The notes under the pieces: generated by a model
What the model saw: the letters and a program-made list of their open reading frames with translations, nothing else
What the model was told of the DNA's origin: nothing
The model's database searches: none
Shown: piece by piece, positions 7,859 to 15,034 of the stretch
Layout of the letters: each line of letters begins with the position of its first letter
Position numbering within the stretch: position 1 is the first letter of the stretch
Program-made: the position numbers and the translations under genes
Assembly: GCA_024693285.1 (NCBI GenBank)
Contig: JAILLE010000055.1
Coordinates: 1-64,000 of the forward strand
Source: Bacteroidales bacterium
Lineage (GTDB): Bacteria; Bacteroidota; Bacteroidia; Bacteroidales; UBA932
Length of the DNA: 64,000 bases
Reading direction: 5' to 3'

Positions 7859-8386
7859 TTAAGCGACGGATTTAAGTTTCGAACGCAGGTGACAAACGGG
7901 GGTGTAAATTTTGGATGGCGCCACCCTTTCAGCCTCCGCAAGGTCAGCTGAAGTGAGACCGTTTATAAGGCCGTCAAGAAGGCGTTTTTCACGGTCACGT
8001 GAAACGCTCCCCCTCAAGGCACGTTCCGTGTCCTTGGCAATGAGCCAAGCGTCAGTCTCGTCGCTTGCCACGGGCGTCATTCCCACAGCATATCCGTCAT
8101 CGTTTACTCGGTCCTCGAGAGCGACCGTTGTAAAAATGCTCCTGTACCTTTTCTCTTTAGCGACGGCGTCTAAGGTCGCATTCTTGGCGATCCTGTAAAT
8201 CCAATTGAAGGCAGAGCCAAGCTTTTCGTCATACTTATGACGATTTTCAAACACCTTTGCTGCAACATCTATGACTAACTGCTCAAAGTCGTCATACCTG
8301 AAGAATCCACTGAATGCTTTTGTGACATAGCTCTTGACAGCCTTATTGGCGAGGTCAAAGATTTCCGAATCAGAAAGTTTTAACAT
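7859..8386 (-). CDS. Sigma-70-family (ECF-like) RNA polymerase sigma factor
   Basis: A 175-aa protein with a recognisable sigma region 2 (DDFEQLVIDVAAKVFENRHKYDEK then AFNWIYRIAKNATLDAVAKEKR) and a weaker region 4-like helix-turn-helix (KRLLDGLINGLTSADLAEAERVAPSKIYTPVCHLRSKLK). No anti-sigma gene is adjacent, unlike the other sigma gene at 12735. A 217-base, hairpin-rich leader with a perfect promoter precedes it on the same strand. Divergent members of this kind may instead be phage- or element-derived regulators; the region-2 match is the main support. Confidence 0.65.
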   Translation of the reverse strand: MLKLSDSEIFDLANKAVKSYVTKAFSGFFRYDDFEQLVIDVAAKVFENRHKYDEKLGSAFNWIYRIAKNATLDAVAKEKRYRSIFTTVALEDRVNDDGYAVGMTPVASDETDAWLIAKDTERALRGSVSRDREKRLLDGLINGLTSADLAEAERVAPSKIYTPVCHLRSKLKSVA

Positions 8387-8602
8387 AGAAAATACAAATA
8401 ATTAAACTTGCTCAGAGCAGATTAAGTTTCAAAAATATGCGTAGTCGTCCCCAGCAGGGCAAATAAAGCCCTGCTCAAGTTTATCCGTTTATGGACTCGC
8501 TGAGGAGAAGTGAGAGTCAGACTTAACGTCTGGTACCAAGACGTCAGCTGAGGAAGGAAGAATGAAGTTTTACTTAGCTATAACCTGTAGTATTCATTTG
8601 CG
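8387..8602 (-). ncRNA. Putative structured leader RNA or small RNA upstream of the sigma-like gene
   Basis: On the minus strand, downstream of the promoter at 8607-8638, the non-coding stretch folds into several hairpins: ACGTCT-7nt-AGACGT (about 8523-8542), GACTC..GAGTC (about 8493-8519), AGCAGGGC-TTTATTT-GCCCTGCT (8453-8475) and AAACTT..AAGTTT (about 8403-8430). A 7-codon frame, MNTTGYS, begins right at the expected transcription start. TATTTTTG at 8430-8437 (minus) could be a second promoter. I recognise no known riboswitch or RNA family. Confidence 0.4.
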
Positions 8603-8606
8603 AATA

Positions 8607-8638
8607 CAAAGGTAAGCAAAATAAATGAGATTTCCAAA
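8607..8638 (-). promoter_or_regulatory. Consensus Bacteroidales promoter (TTTG-20-TACCTTTG)
   Basis: On the minus strand TTTG (8635-8638) and TACCTTTG (8607-8614) are separated by exactly 20 bases, a perfect fit to the -33/-7 consensus. Transcription would start near 8600 and run through the structured leader into the sigma-like gene. The remaining stretch 8639-8729 is AT-rich with no feature that I can see. Confidence 0.6.
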
Positions 8639-8729
8639 TTTATTTTGCCCTTAACCAATTGGATGACAACTACTTATATATATTGAATTAATATATAAAA
8701 AATATTTAAAAAACCAAATTTTTCTATAC

Positions 8730-9002
8730 TTATTCCTTGCGCCAACGCTTCAATTGAGGGAAGTACATCTTCATCTGAGCGATATACTCCTCCTTAGTGA
8801 TGGGCTGAGGAAGACCCTTGTTCACCTCGTCCACGAACTGGGCACAGAACTCGATCATTTCATCCATCGTGCAATCCTGCGAGAACTTCCCGTCCTTATA
8901 GCAGTAAATGCAATAATCCTCGTTCTTGCTTCCATCGGCATTAGTGCCTTTCATTTCCTCGGTGAGCGGCATACCGCAACTCTGGCAAAACTTCATTTCC
9001 AT
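8730..9002 (-). CDS. Stand-alone PF12674-type zinc-ribbon protein
   Basis: A 90-aa protein consisting only of the zinc-ribbon domain (FCQSCGMPLTEEM and DYCIYCYKDGKFSQDC). It is clearly paralogous to residues 1-85 of the fusion protein at 1326-2057 but stops at RWRKE, without the PPOX domain. It sits 6 bases after a double-GNAT gene, the same order as the other copy. The cysteine pairs suggest metal binding; the function is unknown. Confidence 0.82.
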   Translation of the reverse strand: MEMKFCQSCGMPLTEEMKGTNADGSKNEDYCIYCYKDGKFSQDCTMDEMIEFCAQFVDEVNKGLPQPITKEEYIAQMKMYFPQLKRWRKE

Positions 9003-9008
9003 ATTCTT

Positions 9009-10166
9009 CTATAGTTTTAAACGTAATACTCTTATGGGATGATTGCTCCCTTGATACTGTGTTTCATCGATGACTGTTTCTCCGGTTGGGACAAACCCGC
9101 ACTTCTCCATCACACGTCCGCTTGCGGGGTTGTCGATGAAGTGGCCTGAGATAAGGGATTTGATGTCAGTTGTGCGGCGAATATGCTCAAGCATCAGTTG
9201 CAATGCTTCTGTGCAAATACCTCTGTTCCAATATGGTTTGGCAACCCAATAACCAGTAAGCGGTTCGCCCTCACGAGCCGGAAGATCGCAATCGCAAGAA
9301 GGGCCATAGCCCATCGCACCGATTGCCTCGCCCGTCTCTTTGAGTTCTATAGCCCAGGTCGTGTCGTTATGGAAAACCGTCCGAATAACTTCCTGACTCT
9401 CTTTCTCGCTTTTGTGTGGCGGCCATCCCGCGCGAGGTCCTACTTCCGGGTCAGAAGCGTATTTAAATAGCGTGGGGGCATCTGACTCACGCCAAGGGCG
9501 AAGAACAATCCTATCTGATTCCAGGATTACGCCATCATATCCTAACTGACCAGGCAGACGGAGTTTTTCCTTTTTCGGGAAAGTGGCTTCGTAAGCCTCA
9601 AAAGCTTCAGGGTTCTCATCAGCCACAAAATAGCCTTTGGGCGGACAATATGTGGCTTCTTCTATTCCTTGAGCAATGAGCCAGCCAGGAATTAGTTCTT
9701 GAGCCAAGAAGAAAGGGACTTCATCCTCTTTGGGAAAGTCGTGATAATGAATATTAAATCTGCTCGCCAGGCCAAAACCAGCGTGCTTGTAGAAGTCAAT
9801 ATTGCCTTCCATACAAAGGAAGCCAACCCCCATTGAACGAGCCTTCTCAAGCGCATATTGAAGCAGCCGCAACCCGTATCCTTTCCGTTTATAGTCAGGG
9901 TGAATACTGATGGGGCCGAAGGTCCAGGAAGGTTTGCGGGTACCATCCGGCAACACCAATTCCGCCTTGGAGAACATGATATGACCGATAAGACGGCCAT
10001 CTTCTTCCATCACGAAATCCAACTCCGGGATAAAATCCGGGTTGACGCGATATTGGTTCAAAACATAATGCTCCGTGCAGCCCGGACGATACACATTCCA
10101 GAACGCCTCCCTGGTAAGGTTTTCCACCTCGCGGTAATCTGACGGTTTTTCCAGTCTAATGATCAT
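9009..10166 (-). CDS. Tandem double-GNAT N-acetyltransferase (paralogue of 154-1311)
   Basis: A 385-aa protein collinear with the gene at 154-1311 (same MxIRLEKP start, same EALQLMLEHIRRTT and GRVMEKCGFVPTGET blocks), with two fused GNAT domains. The first carries HPDYKRKGYGLRLLQYAL, the second YWVAKPYWNRGICTEA. The substrate is unknown. The downstream neighbour is again a zinc-ribbon gene. The two copies have diverged at many positions, so this is an old duplication rather than a recent amplification. Confidence 0.85.
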   Translation of the reverse strand: MIIRLEKPSDYREVENLTREAFWNVYRPGCTEHYVLNQYRVNPDFIPELDFVMEEDGRLIGHIMFSKAELVLPDGTRKPSWTFGPISIHPDYKRKGYGLRLLQYALEKARSMGVGFLCMEGNIDFYKHAGFGLASRFNIHYHDFPKEDEVPFFLAQELIPGWLIAQGIEEATYCPPKGYFVADENPEAFEAYEATFPKKEKLRLPGQLGYDGVILESDRIVLRPWRESDAPTLFKYASDPEVGPRAGWPPHKSEKESQEVIRTVFHNDTTWAIELKETGEAIGAMGYGPSCDCDLPAREGEPLTGYWVAKPYWNRGICTEALQLMLEHIRRTTDIKSLISGHFIDNPASGRVMEKCGFVPTGETVIDETQYQGSNHPIRVLRLKL

Positions 10167-10185
10167 AGTGACTACGATTCAAGGT

Positions 10186-11253
10186 TTATTCGGCAAGCGC
10201 CTTTGACACCAAAGCATATATCTGCTCCCCTCTCATTCCCCTCGCGACGATGGTCCCATCAGGAGCGAAAAGGATGAGATGAGGAATAGCATTAATACCG
10301 TAGTAATCAGATGGTTGATTAGTGGCGTTCAATATCTGGTTCCACGGCAGCGAAAGCTCTTTTATCGAATTGAGAGTATCTTCCTTCTTATCGTTTATAG
10401 CTATCCCGAGTATATCGAACTTATCTCCGTGAAATGCCTCGTAAGTCTTTTTGAGATATGGCATCTCCGCCTTGCAGGGGCCACACCAAGACGCCCAATG
10501 GTCAAGAAGGATGTACTTCCCTTTGCCCACATAATCAGAAAGCTTAGCAGAAGCTCCGTCAAGGTTCCCGGAAGGGACAGTGTAGTCTGTGAACATCTTC
10601 CCAGGCGAAGTCCTCTCCATGGGAGCCAAAGACTTATAGCGTGAGGCGACTGCCGGGAAAGACTTCACCTCCTCACTTGTGATATCATACAGCTCCATGA
10701 AACGGCCGAAATCCTTGTAAGAGAGATCCTCCAATGCCATGGCTCCCAGGAGGTTATCGGGGTTCAAGCGTATAAGCGAATCCGCCAGGTCAGCCTGAAA
10801 TGAGGCATATTTCCTATTCAAATCCTCCCATTTAAGGTTGAATGTGTCCGGATCCATCGTCGACTCCTCCCCAGCCAGGGCTTTCCTCTCGGCATTTCTC
10901 TCCGCGTCAAATGAATAAAAACGCTTGTGGAAAGCATTGTAAGCATCCACCATAGGAGTGCCGCTTACAGTCCTTTCGTCAATATCCACATTGACAGTCC
11001 CCTTTTCCAGAATGAAACGCACCCTTTCTTTACCGTTGCCGACATAGACATACATCGGTCCCTTATCCCCACGTCCCGAAAGCGAGAAAGAACTGTCTAT
11101 AACTTCCGTGACACCGAGAGTATCATTGCGGCCAAGGTCAATAAGATAAACGGTTTTACCATCAGCTACGGAATACTTCCCTTCTATCCTGAACTGGTCT
11201 CTAGCGCAGGAAAGAATCAGAAACGGCAGCGCAAAAAGGATTATCTTTTTCAT
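10186..11253 (-). CDS. TlpA-family thioredoxin-like lipoprotein with DUF4369-type N-terminus
   Basis: Periplasm-facing thiol-disulfide oxidoreductase of the TlpA/ResA kind. The track start at 11436 overlaps upstream sequence; MKKIILFALPFLILSC at ATG 11253 is an obvious lipoprotein signal with a lipobox Cys, giving 355 aa. Residues about 20-130 form a small beta-rich domain common to Bacteroidales thioredoxin lipoproteins (DUF4369), and the last 140 residues form the thioredoxin fold with active site WASWCGPCKAEMPYL and a cis-Pro region INAIPHLILFAPDG. It lies 19 bases upstream of the double-GNAT gene on the same strand. Confidence 0.85.
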   Translation of the reverse strand: MKKIILFALPFLILSCARDQFRIEGKYSVADGKTVYLIDLGRNDTLGVTEVIDSSFSLSGRGDKGPMYVYVGNGKERVRFILEKGTVNVDIDERTVSGTPMVDAYNAFHKRFYSFDAERNAERKALAGEESTMDPDTFNLKWEDLNRKYASFQADLADSLIRLNPDNLLGAMALEDLSYKDFGRFMELYDITSEEVKSFPAVASRYKSLAPMERTSPGKMFTDYTVPSGNLDGASAKLSDYVGKGKYILLDHWASWCGPCKAEMPYLKKTYEAFHGDKFDILGIAINDKKEDTLNSIKELSLPWNQILNATNQPSDYYGINAIPHLILFAPDGTIVARGMRGEQIYALVSKALAE

Positions 11254-11352
11254 AACCGCAATATAGCTTATTTTGGGTTTCTTTACAAAGAGTAGACGGT
11301 TAGATTTTAGGAAAAGCCTTATATTTATGCGGTATAAATACAAGGAACCGAA

Positions 11353-11563
11353 ATGAGATCTTTCAATATCCGACCTGTCAGGTCCGCCGAAGTGGTTTTC
11401 GCTGAGGAGGATGGAACAGTGGAACTGCGGCCGCATGGAATGGATCTGCCTTGACTGGAATGAATCCGCCTTGTCAATTTACCATTCTATCGGCGCCGTT
11501 CCCCTCTCCGACTGGACGGTTCAGCGGCTTGATGAGCAAGCGTTAAGACAATTTGCTGGATAA
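11353..11563 (+). pseudogene. Deleted, frameshifted GNAT acetyltransferase
   Basis: Reading from ATG 11353 gives MRSFNIRPVRSAE, a typical GNAT start, running straight into VVFAEEDGTVE, a sequence normally some 40 residues further on, then a stop. In another frame from 11432, RMEWICLDWNESALSIYHSIGAVPLSDW and VQRLDEQALRQFAG form the classic C-terminal end of diamine-type GNAT proteins (RxEWxVLDWNxPAIxFYxSLGA). Two deletions have removed the middle. A TTATATTTATG box lies upstream. The 90 bases between this and the TlpA-like gene hold nothing else I can identify. Confidence 0.75.
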
Positions 11564-11574
11564 TACAACGGAAA

Positions 11575-12228
11575 CTATTCTGTATTAACGGAATATGTGC
11601 GTCCGTTAATAGTGACTTTCTTAACCGGCTCTCCGTTAACGGTTATTTTTCCATCCGAATCAACCACCGCGCCAGGAAGTGTCTTGAGGAAATCCATCAA
11701 ATCCGCGGATTTCTTCGTCGTAATCTTAATGACACCAACGTTATCACCATACTTTTTTTGCTCCGGAGACCCATCTTTGATAACGGATAGGCTCGCTATA
11801 TCCATCGGATTGATGGAAAGAAAAGCCGACGCGTCATTATATACCTTGCCATCAATGACGTAAACTATCTTCTTATCTGAATTATTGAAAACCCTCATAC
11901 CATTGGAGAAAAGAACCGTGTCCGCTTTGAGATTAGAGAAGCCTTTAACTCCTTTAACTTTTAAATCTGGCATTTTCAGGGAATCAAGCCGGGCAAACGA
12001 TTTGGAGATAGAATAAATGGACGGCGATGTGCTTATAGAGTGAACCGTGATGGCGTTGCGGCCACGACCTTTGGTGGTTATTATATAGTCTCTTATGGTT
12101 TTCCCTTTCAGCTGAGTGCCGTCAAAACTCTCTACGGTCTCGTTGTCAATGACATATAACGTCTGTTGGGCAGAGAGTGTCCAAAGACAAGTCAGCAGGC
12201 AAATGGAAAGAAGGATTATCTTTTTCAT
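11575..12228 (-). CDS. Orphan TonB-plug-like secreted protein
   Basis: A 217-aa exported protein (signal MKKIILLSICLLTCLWTLSAQ). Its middle carries a SusC-type plug tail (YVIDGKVYNDASAFLS, then INPMDIASLSVIKDGS and GVIKITTKK), and its C-terminus carries the plug start of another TonB-receptor type (LKTLPGAVVDSDGKITVNGE, PVKKVTINGRTY). There is no beta-barrel, so it cannot be a receptor by itself. It is the last gene of an ECF sigma/anti-sigma/plug operon, 13 bases after the anti-sigma-like gene. A role as periplasmic signal or adaptor to an outer-membrane receptor is inference. Confidence 0.7.
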   Translation of the reverse strand: MKKIILLSICLLTCLWTLSAQQTLYVIDNETVESFDGTQLKGKTIRDYIITTKGRGRNAITVHSISTSPSIYSISKSFARLDSLKMPDLKVKGVKGFSNLKADTVLFSNGMRVFNNSDKKIVYVIDGKVYNDASAFLSINPMDIASLSVIKDGSPEQKKYGDNVGVIKITTKKSADLMDFLKTLPGAVVDSDGKITVNGEPVKKVTINGRTYSVNTE

Positions 12229-12241
12229 ATTAGATCATTAT

Positions 12242-12730
12242 TTACTGGTTAAAGGATATGAGATTAAAGGAATCGCCACCATCCAATGGAGTCACGATGA
12301 ATGAAGCGGTATGCCCATCGGGGAAATGGGCAGACATCACAAACCCGTCCCCAACAGGTTTGAATTCAAAGCTATCGGCTTCCGCCGGATTGAAATTGGA
12401 TAAAAAAGCTATTTGCTGGATTAATTCGGAATAGTCATTCTGTTCCGTTGCAGGGATGGCTGGTTCTCCAGGCTTTCCAAAGAACAGAATCACAGCCACA
12501 ATAGCGGCAGCAACCCCGGTCAGTGAAATTCCCCAAGGCAAGAATCGCTTAACCCGCGCTTCTGGATATTCCATAATATGTATGGGCTTGACAACCCGCA
12601 TCATATTGTAAACCGCTACCTCCTCCTCGTTGGACGGAGGATTAATCGCAAAGGAATCAGCAAGTTCCCGCTCCTGTTCGCAGGTAGTTTCCGCTTCCAG
12701 ATACAATTTAATCAAGTCTTTCCGGTCCAT
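12242..12730 (-). CDS. Putative membrane-anchored anti-sigma factor
   Basis: A 162-aa protein with a cytoplasmic N-terminal part (DRKDLIKLYLEAETTCEQERELADSF resembles anti-sigma N-termini), one transmembrane helix (ISLTGVAAAIVAVILFFG, about 69-86) and a periplasmic C-terminal domain ending SFIVTPLDGG. It starts 4 bases after the ECF sigma gene stop, the usual place for its cognate anti-sigma factor. There is no FecR domain. The call depends on topology and context. Confidence 0.6.
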   Translation of the reverse strand: MDRKDLIKLYLEAETTCEQERELADSFAINPPSNEEEVAVYNMMRVVKPIHIMEYPEARVKRFLPWGISLTGVAAAIVAVILFFGKPGEPAIPATEQNDYSELIQQIAFLSNFNPAEADSFEFKPVGDGFVMSAHFPDGHTASFIVTPLDGGDSFNLISFNQ

Positions 12731-12734
12731 AATA

Positions 12735-13226
12735 TCACTTCGGATTAAATGATTTCATAAACTCTTGTCGCGCGGCTGAAATAGAGCTTTTCACTCCTCC
12801 TTTCGTCCTGCCGGTAATGGCCGCGATCTCATCTAAAGACAGCCCGGTTGCACGTAGCTGGAGCAACCGCCGTGTCCCGGCAGGTAGCCGCCTCAAAGCG
12901 CTTTCCGCGATCCGCTCAGTCTCAGATAGTTCCAAAGACGCGGAAGCATCCTGGTCATCCGAAAGCCATTCGGGAAACACATCGCTCTTTCCCGGTCTTT
13001 TTTTACGCCAAAGGGAAATGCAACTGTTCTTCGTTGTAGTGACCGCCCAAGCCTCCACGCTTCGAATCCGCGCCCCATCGCGTCTAGCCATCCATAGCCG
13101 GAGCAACACATCCTGCACCACATCCTCCGGATCACCATCCAGATGGGACGACCGGAAAAACTTCAGTGCCAACGCCAAGACTTTGGGCCTGATCTCCGCT
13201 AGTTCTATTTCAAGCGCTTTATCCAT
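12735..13226 (-). CDS. ECF RNA polymerase sigma-70 factor
   Basis: A 163-aa sigma factor with region 2 (DPEDVVQDVLLRLWMARRDG, then VEAWAVTTTKNSCISLWRKK) and region 4 (LRRLPAGTRRLLQLRATGLS, LDEIAAITGRTKGGVKSSIS). It directs RNA polymerase to a target regulon when released by its anti-sigma factor, here probably the next gene. It is the first gene of a three-gene operon ending in a plug-only protein rather than the usual SusC/SusD pair. Confidence 0.88.
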   Translation of the reverse strand: MDKALEIELAEIRPKVLALALKFFRSSHLDGDPEDVVQDVLLRLWMARRDGARIRSVEAWAVTTTKNSCISLWRKKRPGKSDVFPEWLSDDQDASASLELSETERIAESALRRLPAGTRRLLQLRATGLSLDEIAAITGRTKGGVKSSISAARQEFMKSFNPK

Positions 13227-13290
13227 ACTTCACTATTTTAGACGCAAAAACTATGAAAAGTCAAGTGAAATATGGAAAGATTCGTCTAAA

Positions 13291-13905
13291 TCAAATGGAG
13301 ACTCCGAGTTGGGAAAGAAAATGCCAGAAGATATCGGGACGGCATATCAGCGGGAAAGCCAGACCGTAGATAGCGCCCCAGAAGTGTGCGGTATGCCCGA
13401 TATTGTCCATATTCCGTTTCGCCATAAACCAGCAATACAAAAGGTACAGTGGGGCGAATATATAACCAGGGATCGGGATAGGAATCAGATATATGAATAT
13501 GCCCATCTTCGGCTCGAACAAAATGGACGCGAACAGGATTGCGGAAACCGCGCCGGAAGCCCCTACAGCATTATATCCATAGTCATCCTTGTACTTGATA
13601 AGGTCTCCAATCGTAGAAACGGCAATAGCGCTCACATAGAAAACCACATACAGGATAACCGACGCGTCACCAAATGAGGCCTGGAAGTACCTTTCCACAA
13701 CAGTCCCGAAGAAATAGAGGGTAAGCATATTGAAGAACAGATGCCCCCAGCTGCCGTGAACCAGGCCATAGGTAAGCATACGGTGCCATTGCCCCCTGTG
13801 CCAAACACCAAAGGCATTGAACTTCAAGGCGTTAACGTCCAGCGTACCCCTGAAACAAAGGACGCTGACAAGAACAGTTATCAGAATAATGATGACAGTG
13901 ATCAT
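13291..13905 (-). CDS. Rhomboid-family intramembrane serine protease
   Basis: A 204-aa protein with about six transmembrane segments. Catalytic and structural motifs are in place: HGSWGHLFFNM (His55 and Asn59), the nucleophile loop GASGAVSA (Ser117), and GHTAHFWGAIYG carrying the catalytic-dyad histidine (171 or 174). It cleaves membrane-spanning substrates; the target is unknown. It is the downstream neighbour of the Fic gene, 15 bases away on the same strand, though the pairing is probably not functional. Confidence 0.85.
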   Translation of the reverse strand: MITVIIILITVLVSVLCFRGTLDVNALKFNAFGVWHRGQWHRMLTYGLVHGSWGHLFFNMLTLYFFGTVVERYFQASFGDASVILYVVFYVSAIAVSTIGDLIKYKDDYGYNAVGASGAVSAILFASILFEPKMGIFIYLIPIPIPGYIFAPLYLLYCWFMAKRNMDNIGHTAHFWGAIYGLAFPLICRPDIFWHFLSQLGVSI

Positions 13906-13920
13906 GTTCTTCCCTGTATA

Positions 13921-14802
13921 TTAATAATCGATCTTGAAATAATCCAGCAAAGACTTATAGTTATCTTGAGCGGTAAGGCAGGTATCCATAAGGTAACCTC
14001 TCACATGATCCCACTCCCGAAGCCCTCGATAATAGAATAGTTTGAGTTCATCTGTGATGATGAACGGGACAATCCCGTTAGCAAGACATTCTTTGAACAT
14101 GACAAGTCTCCCCACACGCCCGTTTCCGTCCTGGAAAGGATGGATTGTCTCGAACTTATGATGCAGGTCCAAGATATCTTCGAGCGTCTTTGCGGGCTTG
14201 GCGTTATATGCGAATAGCAAAGCCTTCATCTGTGAGTGAACCTCTTCTGGAGGGCAGGTGGCGCCCCCACCAATTTCGTTTGGAAGTATCTTATAATCAC
14301 CCACTTTGAACCATGACTTACGGCTGTCGGAGGTCCCTGTTTTCAGAATCCGATGAATATCCTTAATGAAGGATTCCGAGAGTTTCTCCTCCGCCCGCTC
14401 AATAATAAGGTCAATGCATCGGAAATGGTTTGTAGTCTCAACAATATCATCGACATTGAGGCTCTCATCCGCGATACCAATAGTATTCGTCTCAAAAATG
14501 TAGCGAGTCTGTTCATGCGTCAGACGGCTACCTTCGATATGATTCGAATTGTAGGTAAGGTCGATCTGAGTGCGATGGTAGATCCCTCCACTCACTCTTC
14601 TCTCTTTTTCTTCCAAAAGTCGCCTAAGAAGAGCACTCATCTTTTTCTTGCCCTTTCTTGGAAGACTCGCATCAGATGGAATGTTCCAAGTCTTTCCAAC
14701 CATGACCGCTCCTTCTATCTTACCGGTAGCGCACCAGTTGCGTACTGTGCGTTCGGAAAGATTATGCTCTTGAGCGAATTGACTGACTGAAATCATCTCC
14801 AT
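13921..14802 (-). CDS. Fic-domain protein (putative AMP transferase) with N-terminal helix-turn-helix
   Basis: Fic enzymes usually transfer AMP from ATP to a protein hydroxyl. The track starts at a TTG (14814); ATG 14802 gives 293 aa. Residues about 1-45 form an excisionase/MerR-like HTH (SVSQFAQEHNLSERTVRNWC). The inhibitory motif SNHIEG (about 86-91) matches (S/T)xxxE(G/N) in a position typical of self-inhibited class II Fic proteins. The active-site loop HPFQDGNGRVGR (about 221-232) is intact. A 30-bp perfect palindrome lies 41 bases upstream and a half-site overlaps the start, suggesting that the HTH autoregulates the gene. Confidence 0.88.
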   Translation of the reverse strand: MEMISVSQFAQEHNLSERTVRNWCATGKIEGAVMVGKTWNIPSDASLPRKGKKKMSALLRRLLEEKERRVSGGIYHRTQIDLTYNSNHIEGSRLTHEQTRYIFETNTIGIADESLNVDDIVETTNHFRCIDLIIERAEEKLSESFIKDIHRILKTGTSDSRKSWFKVGDYKILPNEIGGGATCPPEEVHSQMKALLFAYNAKPAKTLEDILDLHHKFETIHPFQDGNGRVGRLVMFKECLANGIVPFIITDELKLFYYRGLREWDHVRGYLMDTCLTAQDNYKSLLDYFKIDY

Positions 14803-14842
14803 GAATATCGGCAATTTTGGGCTTTAAACTGGAACAAAAATA

Positions 14843-14872
14843 ATAATTCTTGCCGATATCGGCAAGAATTAT
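14843..14872. promoter_or_regulatory. 30-bp perfect palindrome, candidate operator of the fic gene
   Basis: ATAATTCTTGCCGAT/ATCGGCAAGAATTAT is a perfect inverted repeat centred at 14857/14858. The core half-site TTGCCGATAT recurs at 14805-14814 (minus strand), at the fic start. The pair is what a dimeric HTH repressor would bind. A rho-independent terminator is unlikely as there is no loop or U-run. Confidence 0.6.
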
Positions 14873-14956
14873 AGAATATTTATTTCAAGCCCCGTGTATT
14901 ATAAGGCGTCGTAATGCTCGTCTGAGACTGGCTCCAACCATTCATTGCTTGCGCGC

Positions 14957-15034
14957 TTTGAATACCCCCAACATTTCACCCGCCTATTCAAGAAAACAAC
15001 TGGCGTCACCCCCTCCGAGTTCCTCGGGAAGTAG
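14957..15034 (+). pseudogene. Tail of an AraC-family regulator
   Basis: The plus strand reads FEYPQHFTRLFKKTTG then VTPSEFLGK and a stop: 25 codons that match the second helix-turn-helix end of AraC/XylS proteins. A stop codon lies 15 codons upstream with no AraC sequence before it. The last 51 bases overlap the 3' end of the yde-type gene on the other strand, so that gene's C-terminal tail is read antisense to it. Confidence 0.7.

Noticed and set aside
7859-8386. Sigma-like gene as a mobile-element protein
   Set aside because: No integrase, transposase or inverted repeats around it; the sigma region-2 match is sufficient for the simpler call.
8453-8475. AGCAGGGC..GCCCTGCT as a rho-independent terminator
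   Set aside because: No U-tract on either strand, and it lies inside the leader of a downstream gene; treated as leader structure.
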